A DNA stretch of 26,980 bases from Deltaproteobacteria bacterium. Lineage in GTDB: Bacteria > Desulfobacterota > DSM-4660 > Desulfatiglandales > Desulfatiglandaceae. The stretch covers positions 1 to 26,980 of the forward strand of contig QMLZ01000015.1 in NCBI GenBank assembly GCA_003646995.1. Reading direction: 5' to 3'. Shown here piece after piece: positions 1 through 7,853 of this stretch (position 1 is its first letter; each line of letters begins with the position of its first letter). The notes under the pieces were generated by a model that was given only the letters and a program-made list of their open reading frames with translations, had not been told where the DNA came from and ran no database searches. The translations under genes and the position numbers were made by a program.

Positions 1-1
1 G

Positions 2-502
2 TTAAAACCTAAGGAAGAGAAAAAGGAGGAGGTAAAAGAAAAACCTGCGGAGGAAGTAAAAGCTGAGGCCAAACCCAGCCCAGAGGAAGAGGCCAAGGCG
101 AAAGCTGAAGCTGAAGCAAAAGCAAAGGCAGAAGCTGAGGCCAGGGCAAAGGCTGAGGCTGAGGCAAAGGCCAAGGCTGAGGAAGAGGCGAGAAAGAAAG
201 CAGAGGAAGAAGCCAAAGCCAAAGCAGAAGCTGAAGCCAGGGCAAAGGCTGAGGCTGAGGCAAAGGAAATGGCGGATCTCGAAGAGCTCCGTAGAAAGAG
301 AGCTGAGGCTCAAAAGAAAATGAAGCCCAAAGAAGAAGCAAAGGCGTCTGTGAAGGAGGCAGCTGTGGAGGCGAAGAAAGAAGTAAAAAAGGAAAAACCA
401 GCAGAGAAAAAGGCAGCGAGCGCTGATGAATTGCGCCTGGCAAGGATTGCTACCGTAGAGAAGCTTATTGGGTACTTGGACCATATTCACAGAAGGGCCT
501 AG
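2..502 (+). CDS. C-terminal part of a Lys/Ala/Glu-rich protein, function unknown (5' partial)
   Basis: The reading frame is open from the left edge to a TAG at 500-502 (166 codons), so the start lies outside the window. The visible part is almost wholly Lys, Ala and Glu, with runs such as AEAEARAKAEAEAKA, predicted to form a long charged helix or coiled coil. A unit of about 32 codons repeats: 131-170 and 227-266 are the same 40 bases with one mismatch. The last 25 residues (ADELRLARIATVEKLIGYLD...) are less biased and look like a short amphipathic helix. Such tails occur in TonB/TolA-like linkers and in many deltaproteobacterial TPR or anchored proteins, so no function is assigned. It precedes acsB by 60 bases on the same strand. 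An internal ATG at 269 exists, but the composition continues unbroken upstream, so it is not taken as the start. Confidence 0.7.
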   Translation, partial: LKPKEEKKEEVKEKPAEEVKAEAKPSPEEEAKAKAEAEAKAKAEAEARAKAEAEAKAKAEEEARKKAEEEAKAKAEAEARAKAEAEAKEMADLEELRRKRAEAQKKMKPKEEAKASVKEAAVEAKKEVKKEKPAEKKAASADELRLARIATVEKLIGYLDHIHRRA

Positions 503-562
503 AAGGCCGGTTCCGATGGTATTGGATCATTAATAACCTCTTAAGAAGGGAGGAGAATTTTT

Positions 563-2779
563 ATGTCAAAATTAGTCGCATTTGCAGCAATTCAAGGAGC
601 CTATAACATAGTATCTAAGGCGGAAGGGAAGTATAAGAGGGCATTGGAGACATACGGCGGTAGCCAGAAACTGGAATTTCCAAATACGGCTTACTATTTG
701 CCCATCATTTATTCTTTAACTGGAATTAAAGTGACGGACCTTGATTCGGCCAAGAAGCCGTTGGAGTTGGCTAGAAAGTTGCTTCCACCCCACGTTAAGA
801 AGGACTGCCACGTACCCTATTTGGGGCCACTTCTGGATGCTGGCATGGCAGCACTTTTTGCAGAGGAAATAGTGGAAGCCATTCGGTACGTGGAAGATCC
901 GGATTTCTATCAACCCACAGTTGAGGACCCTGACGTGGAAAATGGAAAGATTTGGCTAGGGGCGGCTGATGACACGATCATGAGAAAGCGCGGTGTGGAA
1001 TTTGTGGATGGTACCGCTCCAGGATTTGCAGCGATTGTCGGAGCTGCTCCAGATCCGGAGACCGCTAAAAAGATTGCCGAGGAGTATCAAATAAAAAGTA
1101 TTTACGTTTTCATGGCAGCTAACCAAAATGGGACCACATTTGCAGAGCAGCTCATTGAAGCAGGGGTTCAGATTGGATGGAACACGCGGCTGGTGCCTTT
1201 CGGTCCAGATATATCTGCGGCGGTGTTTGCCCTGGGGTTCGCAAATCGGGCGGGAATGTCTTTCGGTGGAGTTCAGCCTGGGGATTACAAGAAACAATTA
1301 GCCTACCAGAAAAATCGTATATTTGCATTTATAAATGCCCTGGGTGAAGTTAATGCCGAATGGGCGGCAAACGCTGCAGGGGCTGTCAATTGGGGATTCC
1401 CTACAATAGCGGATACTGATATTCCGGAGATTCTTCCAACCGGTGTCTGTACTTATGAGCACGTTGTTGCTAATGTGCCCCACGACCAGATCGTGTCAAA
1501 GTCTATTGAGATCCGCGGTCTTAAGGTCACCGTGGCCAAAGTAGATATCCCCTTGGCTTATGGCCCGGCCTTCGAAGGAGAAAGAGTCAGGAAGGATGAT
1601 CTGTACCTTGAGATGGGCGGGGGTAAGACACAGTGCACGGAACTGTGTAAGATGGCTGAAATGAACGAGATTGAGGACGGAAAGATAGAGATCATTGGTC
1701 CGGATGTAAATGACGTTAAGGAAGGAGATAAGCTTCCCCTTGGAATCTATGTACAGGTCGCCGGTAGGAAGATGCAGCCAGATTTTGAGCCCATTCTCGA
1801 GAGGCAGATTCACCATTTGATAAATTATGCTCAGGGCATCATGCATATAGGACAAAGGGATATTTCGTGGATAAGGGTCAGCAAGTCCGCTATAGAGAAA
1901 GGTTTCACATTGAAAGACATAGGCGTGATCTTACATGCGAAGTTCCATCAGGACTTCTCCAACATCTTGGACAAGGTCCAGGTAACCTTGTATACGAAGA
2001 AAGAGGATGTAGATGAGCTGACCAAACGCGCGAGGGAAGAGTACAGAATGCGGGATGAGCGCGTTGAGCAGATGACTGACGAAACTACGGAAATCTTTTA
2101 TTCTTGCACCCTTTGCCAATCCTTTGCCCCTACCCATGTTTGCGTTGTAAGTCCTGAACGGACCGGGTTGTGTGGTGCCTACAACTGGATGGATTGCAAG
2201 GCCTCCTATGAGATTAATCCCACAGGCCCCAATCAGCCGGTACCTAAAGGCGAGATCATTGATGAGAAACTGGGGCAGTGGAAGGGTGTGAACGAATTTG
2301 TTTATAAGGCCTCTCGTCAGGCCATAGACCATTACAACTTCTATAGTGTGGTCCACGATCCCATGACTACCTGTGGTTGTTGCGAATGTATCTGTGTGGT
2401 ATTGCCCGGCTGCAATGGAGTAATGACTGTTCATCGAGACTATTACGGAGAAACACCTTGTGGAATGAAATTCAGTACTCTTGCTGGAATGATTGGTGGA
2501 GGGCAGTCCACCCCTGGGTTTGTGGGCCACTCCAAGTTTAATATCACCCAGCGCAAGTTTATAAAAGGCGACGGTGGACTTCTTCGCATGGTCTGGATGC
2601 CTAAGTCTCTCAAGGAAGAGATCCGCGAAAGACTTATTAAGAGGGGCGAAGAGCTGGGGGTCCCTGATCTCATTGATCGGATTGCCGACGAGACAGTGGG
2701 TACTACCGAGGAAGAGATTCTGCCCTTCCTTAAGGAAAAGGATCACCCTGCATTGAAGATGGAACCAATTGTGGGGTAG
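563..2779 (+). CDS. acsB: Acetyl-CoA synthase subunit of bifunctional CODH/ACS
   Basis: Forms acetyl-CoA from CO, CoA and the methyl group carried by the corrinoid Fe-S protein; cytoplasmic, normally in complex with the CODH subunit AcsA. It has 738 residues, close to the roughly 730 of the Moorella enzyme, and keeps the N-terminal CODH-contact domain that archaeal CdhC lacks. The A-cluster ligands are all present: C515, C518, C527 and C537 (SCTLCQSFAPTHVC, GLCG) plus C604 and C606 (TTCGC). These match, with a constant offset of nine, my recollection of Moorella Cys506/509/518/528/595/597. Other family blocks are FGGVQPGDYKKQ, GPAFEGERVRK, LAGMIGGG and a final EEILPFLKEKDHPALKMEPI. The start has a strong RBS (AAGGGAGGAG). 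The A-cluster loop carries extra cysteines at 607, 609 and 611. acsC follows after 93 bases. Confidence 0.97.
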   Translation: MSKLVAFAAIQGAYNIVSKAEGKYKRALETYGGSQKLEFPNTAYYLPIIYSLTGIKVTDLDSAKKPLELARKLLPPHVKKDCHVPYLGPLLDAGMAALFAEEIVEAIRYVEDPDFYQPTVEDPDVENGKIWLGAADDTIMRKRGVEFVDGTAPGFAAIVGAAPDPETAKKIAEEYQIKSIYVFMAANQNGTTFAEQLIEAGVQIGWNTRLVPFGPDISAAVFALGFANRAGMSFGGVQPGDYKKQLAYQKNRIFAFINALGEVNAEWAANAAGAVNWGFPTIADTDIPEILPTGVCTYEHVVANVPHDQIVSKSIEIRGLKVTVAKVDIPLAYGPAFEGERVRKDDLYLEMGGGKTQCTELCKMAEMNEIEDGKIEIIGPDVNDVKEGDKLPLGIYVQVAGRKMQPDFEPILERQIHHLINYAQGIMHIGQRDISWIRVSKSAIEKGFTLKDIGVILHAKFHQDFSNILDKVQVTLYTKKEDVDELTKRAREEYRMRDERVEQMTDETTEIFYSCTLCQSFAPTHVCVVSPERTGLCGAYNWMDCKASYEINPTGPNQPVPKGEIIDEKLGQWKGVNEFVYKASRQAIDHYNFYSVVHDPMTTCGCCECICVVLPGCNGVMTVHRDYYGETPCGMKFSTLAGMIGGGQSTPGFVGHSKFNITQRKFIKGDGGLLRMVWMPKSLKEEIRERLIKRGEELGVPDLIDRIADETVGTTEEEILPFLKEKDHPALKMEPIVG

Positions 2780-2872
2780 TCGCGAGATAGCAGGTTGGAG
2801 GTAAATTTAAGGAAGTAAGTAAGATCGCAAGCTTGTTAACTACTAGGTAATGAAAGACATGAGGAGTGCGAT

Positions 2873-4219
2873 ATGGGACTAACAGGAATTCAGATCTTTA
2901 AGTTGCTGCCAAAGACGAATTGTGGCGAGTGTGGTGTGCCAACTTGCCTTGCCTTTGCTATGAACCTCGCCTCTGGAAAGGCTGAGCTGGACGCGTGTCC
3001 GTACGTCTCTGATGAGGCAAGGGAAAAGCTGGCTGAGGCATCAGCCCCTCCCATCAGGCCGGTAGCCATCGGTGCTGGGCCGAGGGCATTTAAGGTTGGC
3101 GGAGAACTGGTTCTGTTCCGACATGAGAAGACATTCTACAATCCCACAGCCCTGGGTGTGCTTGTTCCATCGGACATTTCGGCAGATGAGCTGGATACTA
3201 AACTGAAGATTTGGAATGCTTACCAGTTTGAGCGTGTTGGGCTGAACCTTAGGCCTGAGTTGGTTGCATTGAAAGATGTCAACGGCGGCGCAGGTGTGTT
3301 CGTTGCAGCCGCCAAGAAGGTTGCTGAGGAAAGCGAATTCGGGCTGGTGTTGATGAGTGAAAAGCCCGCTGTCCTTAAGGAGGCGGCAGAGGCAATAGCT
3401 TTCAAGCGGCCTTTGCTATATGCTGCTACAGGGGATAACGTGGATGATATGGGTAACTTGGCCAAGGATACCGGGCTTCCCCTTGCTGTTAAGGGTAAGG
3501 ACATGGATGACCTGATCGCGCTGAGCGATAAACTGACTGGTATGGGCTTGAAGGACTTGGTCCTTGACTCAGGCTCAAGGGAATTAAAAAAGGTGTTCGA
3601 GGATCAGGTTGCCATAAGAAGGGCTCCCCTTAAAGAGGGAAATCGCTCGCTGGGCTTTCCCACCATAACATTTCCGTGCGAAATGGCTAGTAATCTGGAT
3701 GTTGAAACCATGATTGCTTCAATGCTCATCGCAAAGTACGGGTCCATTGCAATCCTTTCGGATTTCAAGGGTGAAAGCCTGTTCCCATTATTGGTAGAGC
3801 GCCTGAACATCTTCACAGACCCGCAGAGGCCGATGACGGTTACAGAAGGAATTTATGAGATCGGGACTCCGGATGAGAATTCGCCGGTTCTGGTAACTAC
3901 CAACTTCTCCCTTACGTACTTCATAGTGAGCGGCGAAATCGAGGGGAGCAGGGTTCCCAGCTGGCTTTTGATCATGGATACAGAAGGCCTCTCAGTAATG
4001 ACGGCCTGGGCGGCTGGTAAATTTGTTGGGGATGCAGTGGGAATGTTCGTAAAGAAATGTGGAATTGCGGACAAGATCGCCCATAGGAAAATAATTATCC
4101 CCGGTTATGCTGCGGCTATTACTGGTGATATGGAAGAGGAACTGCCAGATTGGGAAATTATTGTGGGGCCTAGGGATGCATCCTTGATTCCCAAGTTTCT
4201 CAGAGAGATGGTAGGCTAA
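2873..4219 (+). CDS. acsC: Corrinoid iron-sulfur protein, large subunit
   Basis: Large (gamma) subunit of the corrinoid Fe-S protein (CFeSP), the cytoplasmic methyl carrier between methyltransferase AcsE and acetyl-CoA synthase AcsB. Its 448 residues fit the family. The N-terminal [4Fe-4S] motif is C17-x2-C20-x4-C25-x16-C42 (TNCGECGVPTC ... ACPY), the same spacing as in Moorella. A TIM-barrel-like middle and a C-terminal corrinoid-binding part (TTNFSLTYFIVSGEIEG, then IPGYAAAITGDMEEELP) follow. The start is supported by GAGGAG six bases upstream. The small subunit (acsD), needed to complete CFeSP, is not next to it; acsE follows after 48 bases. Confidence 0.95.
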   Translation: MGLTGIQIFKLLPKTNCGECGVPTCLAFAMNLASGKAELDACPYVSDEAREKLAEASAPPIRPVAIGAGPRAFKVGGELVLFRHEKTFYNPTALGVLVPSDISADELDTKLKIWNAYQFERVGLNLRPELVALKDVNGGAGVFVAAAKKVAEESEFGLVLMSEKPAVLKEAAEAIAFKRPLLYAATGDNVDDMGNLAKDTGLPLAVKGKDMDDLIALSDKLTGMGLKDLVLDSGSRELKKVFEDQVAIRRAPLKEGNRSLGFPTITFPCEMASNLDVETMIASMLIAKYGSIAILSDFKGESLFPLLVERLNIFTDPQRPMTVTEGIYEIGTPDENSPVLVTTNFSLTYFIVSGEIEGSRVPSWLLIMDTEGLSVMTAWAAGKFVGDAVGMFVKKCGIADKIAHRKIIIPGYAAAITGDMEEELPDWEIIVGPRDASLIPKFLREMVG

Positions 4220-4267
4220 AGCCCGCAGAAACATTGGGCTTGAAAACTTAGCAAAGGGAGTGGAGTT

Positions 4268-5152
4268 ATGTTGCTGATCGGAGAGAATTTGAATGTGATC
4301 AACCGGGTCATTGGAAAGGCCTTCAAAGAAAGGGATCCGGGGCCGATTGTGGAAGAGGCCAAGAGGCAAAAGGAAAAAGGCATGGATTGGATAGACGTGA
4401 ATCTAGGTCCTGCGCGCAAGGGTGGCCCAGAACTGATGGAGTGGGTTGTGAAGACGATCCAAGATGAAATAGGCGATACCCCGCCGCTGTGCCTGGATAC
4501 GTCCAATATTGAAGCCATGGAGGCAGGACTGGCTGTGCATAAAGGCAGGGCAATTATCAACTCTATTATGTGCCGCCCGGAGCGCTACGAGAAGATGATC
4601 CCTCTGGCGGTCAAATATAACGCCCAGTTTATTGCTCTGATGTGGGGGCCCGAAGGTCTGCCTAGGGATGAGCATGAACGTGCAGCCCTTGCTGTGGAGT
4701 TGATTTACGCTGCCAATGAGGCTGGCGTGCCCAACGAGGATATCTTCGTAGACGGGGTGGTGACTCCTGTCAACATCCAGCAACCACAGCTCATGAGCCT
4801 ACTTGCGTTTCAGGAGATGCTTCAAGACATCGCCCCAGGTGTAAAATCAACATGCGGATTGTCCAACTGCTCGAATGGGTCGCCAGACCATCTGAGGCCT
4901 ATTCTTAACCGGACCTACATGGTAATGCTTGAACGCAAGGGCATGTATTCTTGTATAGTGGATGCGTACGACGACGAGCTTCACGCCATTGCAAGGGGCC
5001 AGAGACCAGAGATTGTGGAAGTAATTCATAAGGTTATGGATGGCGAAGATATTGACATGGACTCTCTTTCTAAGGAGCTTCAGGACTACGTAAAAACGGC
5101 TAGGGTCCTTTTAGGCCACACTTTGTACTCAGATTCCTGGTTAGAGCTTTAG
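4268..5152 (+). CDS. acsE: 5-methyltetrahydrofolate:corrinoid/iron-sulfur protein methyltransferase
   Basis: Transfers the methyl group from methyl-tetrahydrofolate to Co(I) of CFeSP, feeding AcsB. The 294-residue protein is a pterin-binding TIM barrel of the methionine-synthase/DHPS type. Residues expected to hold the pterin are present in family blocks: D43-N45 (DWIDVNLGPA), D77 (CLDTSN), N98 (IINS), D162 (FVDGVVTP) and N200 (GLSNCSNG). It is somewhat longer than the 262-residue Moorella protein, mainly through a C-terminal tail ending YSDSWLEL. A GGAG-type RBS precedes the ATG. It is the last gene of the acs group; a terminator-like hairpin lies about 50 bases past its stop. Confidence 0.95.
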   Translation: MLLIGENLNVINRVIGKAFKERDPGPIVEEAKRQKEKGMDWIDVNLGPARKGGPELMEWVVKTIQDEIGDTPPLCLDTSNIEAMEAGLAVHKGRAIINSIMCRPERYEKMIPLAVKYNAQFIALMWGPEGLPRDEHERAALAVELIYAANEAGVPNEDIFVDGVVTPVNIQQPQLMSLLAFQEMLQDIAPGVKSTCGLSNCSNGSPDHLRPILNRTYMVMLERKGMYSCIVDAYDDELHAIARGQRPEIVEVIHKVMDGEDIDMDSLSKELQDYVKTARVLLGHTLYSDSWLEL

Positions 5153-5199
5153 GCTGCTAGGCTCGGTAAAGAGTCTTACAGGCGGGGTGAAGAAATGTG

Positions 5200-5240
5200 G
5201 AGCCTCCCTTGCAGGTGGTTGTGGGGAGGCTCTTCTCCTT
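5200..5240 (+). terminator. Terminator-like hairpin after acsE
   Basis: GAGCCTCCC (5200-5208) pairs perfectly with GGGAGGCTC (5224-5232) over a 15-base loop, followed by the pyrimidine tract TTCTCCTT. The T-tract is interrupted, so termination may be partial, allowing some read-through from acsBCE into the NifX/NifU-like genes. It also argues against any start of the next gene upstream of 5233. Confidence 0.6.
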
Positions 5241-5270
5241 AGAAACATGGGCAAAAGGGAGGAGGTAGCA

Positions 5271-5654
5271 ATGAAAAACGGTAGGATAGCGATCCCTTCA
5301 ATGGCACCCGGAGGCCTCGATGCAAAACGGTCGGGGCACTTCGGCCACTGTGACTATTTTACACTCGTGGATGTAGAAAACGGAGAGATAACCAATGTAA
5401 CCATTGTGCCGAATCAGGCACATGTTCAGGGTGGCTGCATGGTTCCTGTAAATTTGCTCGCGCAGCATAATGTGGATGCCCTTGTAGTGGCGGGAATGGG
5501 AATGAGGCCCTTGCTAGGGTTTCAGCAGGTTGGAATCAAGGTATACTACGATGGTGAGAGGCCCGAGATTAGGCCCGTTGTTGAAGATCTTATTGCCGGC
5601 AAGTTGCCCCTCATGGGAGAGGATCAGGTCTGTGGAGGAGGAATGCAGCACTAG
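5271..5654 (+). CDS. NifX/NafY-like (dinitrogenase Fe-Mo cofactor biosynthesis fold) protein
   Basis: A 127-residue single-domain protein of the NifB/NifX/NafY-like fold (MTH1175 type), a ribonuclease-H-like domain that in nitrogenase systems carries iron-molybdenum cofactor intermediates. Stand-alone copies in anaerobes are poorly characterised and are often assumed to bind metal clusters. Visible family features are an N-terminal strand (GRIAIPSM), the DAKRSGHFGHCDYF block, GGCMVPVNLLAQHNVDALVVAGMG, and a Cys/His-containing tail (VCGGGMQH). The frame is open upstream to 5187, but the ATG at 5271 has a strong RBS (GGGAGGAGG) and the hairpin 5200-5240 lies inside the longer version. No nifHDK genes are in view, so a role in nitrogen fixation is not implied. 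Confidence 0.85.
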   Translation: MKNGRIAIPSMAPGGLDAKRSGHFGHCDYFTLVDVENGEITNVTIVPNQAHVQGGCMVPVNLLAQHNVDALVVAGMGMRPLLGFQQVGIKVYYDGERPEIRPVVEDLIAGKLPLMGEDQVCGGGMQH

Positions 5655-5682
5655 GAGGTACTGAAAGGGGGCTCTAGCAACG

Positions 5683-6117
5683 ATGACAGACGATATTTAT
5701 GAAATGCTGTCCAAATCCGGATATTCTGACAAGGCCATTGAATATTTTAAGAGTCGCGAGAGTATAGGGGAGCTGCCAGAGGCCGATCAGGTCACGGACC
5801 TCACAGGGCCGTGCGGAGATAACATGAAGATCTATTTGAAATTTGATGGGGATAAGATAGACGACGCTAAGATCCAAGTCTTAGGGTGCCCCGGGGCCAT
5901 CGCATCAGGCTGTGCAATAGCTACATTGGCTAAAGGTAAGAGCTTGGAGGAGGCACGGAAAATCGACCTGGACGCCTTGTATAAGGAGTTGGAGAAGCTC
6001 CCGGATAAGAAGATACATTGTGCACGGTTGGCTGTAAAAACCCTCCAAAAGGCACTGGAGCAATACAGTGAAAAAGCAACTGAACAGAGAAAGAAACACA
6101 TGACTGGAGGTACCTGA
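5683..6117 (+). CDS. IscU/NifU N-terminal-type iron-sulfur cluster scaffold protein
   Basis: The 144-residue protein resembles the IscU/NifU N-terminal scaffold on which [2Fe-2S] and [4Fe-4S] clusters are built. The three scaffold cysteines are recognisable: C44 in PCGD (with D46), C69 in LGCPGAIASGC and C113 in IHCARLA; C77 is an extra cysteine in the second motif. The first 30 residues (DDIYEMLSKSGYSDKAIEYF) are helical and unlike E. coli IscU. No cysteine desulfurase gene is adjacent. The stop overlaps the start of the next gene by one base (TGATG), showing tight coupling with the second NifX-like protein. The position right after acsBCE suggests a metal-cluster delivery role, which is inference. 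Confidence 0.85.
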   Translation: MTDDIYEMLSKSGYSDKAIEYFKSRESIGELPEADQVTDLTGPCGDNMKIYLKFDGDKIDDAKIQVLGCPGAIASGCAIATLAKGKSLEEARKIDLDALYKELEKLPDKKIHCARLAVKTLQKALEQYSEKATEQRKKHMTGGT

Positions 6118-6476
6118 TGAAAGTAGCAATAACAACCTCCGGGACGACCCTCGAATCAGAGGTGGATCCTAGATTTGGCCGCGCTCCCTATATTCTTATT
6201 GTTGATACCGAGTCTTTGGGGTATGAGGTAATCGACAACAGGGAAAACGCCGAGTCCTTGAAAGGGGCAGGGATACAGGCTGCCAGCAGTGTTAGCGAAA
6301 AAGGGGCGGAGGTTTTGCTGACAGGTCATTGTGGCCCAAATGCCTTTAAGACGCTTAAGGCGGCTGGGATCAAGGTTGTCAATGGCGCCACTGGGACGGT
6401 CAAAGAGGCCATAAAAAATTACTTAGAAGGAAAACTAGTGGAAACTGAACAGCCTGATGTAGAGGGTGGGTGGTGA
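6117..6476 (+). CDS. Second NifX/NafY-like protein
   Basis: A 119-residue protein of the same NifX-like fold as the product of 5271-5654 but clearly diverged. It begins MKVAITTSGTTLESEVDPRFGRAPYI, where the DPRFGRA block is the family hallmark, and has LTGHCGPNAFKTLKAAGIKV and GTVKEAIKNYLEGKL near the end. One cysteine (in GHCG) sits where the first paralogue has none; the paralogue instead carries cysteines in the HFGHC and GGC motifs. The two proteins could therefore bind different ligands (inference). Start and stop overlap with the scaffold gene by one base. A strong terminator follows, making this the end of the transcription unit. Confidence 0.85.
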   Translation: MKVAITTSGTTLESEVDPRFGRAPYILIVDTESLGYEVIDNRENAESLKGAGIQAASSVSEKGAEVLLTGHCGPNAFKTLKAAGIKVVNGATGTVKEAIKNYLEGKLVETEQPDVEGGW

Positions 6477-6517
6477 AGAGACAAAGCTAGGCATTCCAAT
6501 AGGCTCACTGGTAATAG

Positions 6518-6549
6518 AGGCCTTCCGTTACCTGCGGAAGGCCTTTTTC
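6518..6549 (+). terminator. Intrinsic terminator closing the NifX/NifU-like module
   Basis: GGCCTTCCG (6519-6527) and CGGAAGGCC (6535-6543) form a perfect nine-base-pair stem over a seven-base loop, extended by A6518-T6544, and are followed directly by TTTTT. Confidence 0.9.
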
Positions 6550-6585
6550 GTTGTATTGAGCGCGTTATCTCCGGACAAAAAAAAG

Positions 6586-6615
6586 TTGACCATACTCCGA
6601 AGTGTTGAGTATAAG
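6586..6615 (+). promoter_or_regulatory. Sigma70-type promoter candidate for the TRAP operon
   Basis: TTGACC (6586-6591), 18-base spacer, TATAAG (6610-6615), placed just downstream of the preceding terminator. Transcription would start near 6622. Confidence 0.55.
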
Positions 6616-6816
6616 AAATAGCGCTGGTCCTTGAAAGGTTGAAGGGAAAAAGCCATTTCATGGCCTTTGGCAGAGAAATAGAAAAAGGATGGTTTGAACC
6701 GAGACCTGCTCAACGTGAGATTCGAAGGGAGGTGAAAAAGCCGGGAAAATAGGAAGTTGGATGGGACTCCTCGGGTCCCGGGATTTATAAACAATAAGAA
6801 CCAATAGGAGGGAAGT

Positions 6817-7800
6817 ATGAAGAAGCTTATTGCCGTAGCTATAATGCTGCTTTTTGGGCTGGTTGCTGGGGGCATGATGGTACCAGCCACTACGCAGGCC
6901 AAAACAATCTTTGTTACGATTGGAACAGGGGGTATTACCGGTGTTTACTATCCTACGGGTGGCGCTATTGCAAAAATGGTAAACAAGAAGAGGAAGATTT
7001 ATCATATCCGCGCCACTGTGGAATCCACCGGTGGCTCAGTATTTAACATTAATGCGGTGCTGTCAGGAGATTTAACCTTCGGAATCTGCCAATCAGACCG
7101 ACAATACCAGGCTTGGCATGGTCTTGCCGAGTGGAAAGACAAGGGCCCACAGAAAGAATTAAGGTCAGTATTCAGTATTCACCCTGAATCGGTTACGCTT
7201 GTTGCAGCAGACGATGCAGGTATAAAGACGATTCAGGACCTGAGGGGCAAGCGCGTAAATATAGGTAATCCCGGCTCCGGACAGCGCCAGAATTCAATAG
7301 ACGCCCTTGCAAATGCTGGCATTGATTACAAGAAAGATATAATTGCTGAAAGTGCAAAGGCTGCTGAAGCTCCTGGACTATTGCAGGATGGCAGAATTGA
7401 TGCATTTTTCTACACTGTGGGCCATCCCAGCGGGGCAATAAAGGAGGCCACCGCAGGGAAGAGAAAGGTTCATTTTGTACCAATTACCGGCCTTGACAAG
7501 CTACTTGCCAAATATCCTTACTACGCAAAAGCGTACATTCCCATAAAGTTCTATCCCTCTGCCACCAACAAGGAAGACGTTCCCACCTTTGGTGTCAAGG
7601 CCACCTTTGTGACCTCGGCCAAAACACCTGACAACATCGTGTACGCTATTGTTAAAGAAGTGTTTGATAACTTTGAGACTTTTAAGAAACTTCACCCCGC
7701 TTACTCTGTTCTGACAAAACAAAATATGCTTGAGGGGTTGACTGCCCCCCTGCATCCCGGTGCACTGAAATACTTCAAAGAGGTAGGGTTGATCAAGTAG
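6817..7800 (+). CDS. TAXI-family TRAP transporter substrate-binding protein
   Basis: Periplasmic solute receptor of a TRAP (sodium- or proton-driven) transporter, TAXI subfamily. A signal peptide covers residues 1-28 (MKKLIAVAIMLLFGLVAGG..., probable cleavage TTQA|K). The mature protein starts with the family blocks FVTIGTGGITGVYYPTGGAIAKMVN and VESTGGSVFNINAVLSGDLTFGICQSD, and includes LRGKRVNIGNPGSGQR and DGRIDAFFYTVGHPS. Length (327 residues) is typical. TAXI receptors whose ligand is known bind glutamate/glutamine or dicarboxylates, so the substrate here is open. A GGAGGGA RBS precedes the ATG. A terminator lies between it and the permease gene, which would give more receptor than permease. 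Confidence 0.93.
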   Translation: MKKLIAVAIMLLFGLVAGGMMVPATTQAKTIFVTIGTGGITGVYYPTGGAIAKMVNKKRKIYHIRATVESTGGSVFNINAVLSGDLTFGICQSDRQYQAWHGLAEWKDKGPQKELRSVFSIHPESVTLVAADDAGIKTIQDLRGKRVNIGNPGSGQRQNSIDALANAGIDYKKDIIAESAKAAEAPGLLQDGRIDAFFYTVGHPSGAIKEATAGKRKVHFVPITGLDKLLAKYPYYAKAYIPIKFYPSATNKEDVPTFGVKATFVTSAKTPDNIVYAIVKEVFDNFETFKKLHPAYSVLTKQNMLEGLTAPLHPGALKYFKEVGLIK

Positions 7801-7813
7801 CGTTTTTTGGAGT

Positions 7814-7853
7814 GGGCACTCGGGGCAAATTTTCCCCCTGGGTGCCCCTTTTC
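7814..7853 (+). terminator. Terminator or attenuating hairpin after the TAXI gene
   Basis: GGGCAC (7814-7819) pairs with GTGCCC (7842-7847), continued inside by GGGG/CCCC, and is followed by CTTTTC. It probably lowers expression of the permease relative to the binding protein. Confidence 0.65.

Larger units (their letters stand above)
6477..6816 (+). other. Intergenic region and TRAP leader
   Basis: This 340-base stretch holds the terminator at 6518-6549 and a promoter candidate at 6586-6615, then a leader of about 195 bases before the TAXI gene. The leader contains weak hairpins: AAAGCCAT/ATGGCCTTT near 6650-6668 and GGGAC/GTCCC at 6763-6767/6775-6779. No riboswitch class was recognised and no convincing small gene is seen. 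Confidence 0.5.

Noticed and set aside
2..490. Long minus-strand frames opposite the Lys/Ala/Glu-rich gene (Leu/Phe/Ser/Pro-rich translations)
   Set aside because: They are the complement of a low-complexity repeat and have no independent signals.
1931..2746. 271-codon open frame antisense to acsB
   Set aside because: It lies wholly inside acsB, its translation resembles no family, and the plus strand is unambiguous acetyl-CoA synthase. It is a by-product of codon usage.
5187..5270. Longer N-terminus for the first NifX-like protein
   Set aside because: It would translate through a terminator-like hairpin and lacks an RBS; the ATG at 5271 has a strong one and fits the domain start.
5271..6476. 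Nitrogen-fixation gene cluster
   Set aside because: NifX-fold and NifU-like domains are present, but no nifH, nifD, nifK, nifB or nifS genes are seen; the folds are used outside nitrogenase assembly.
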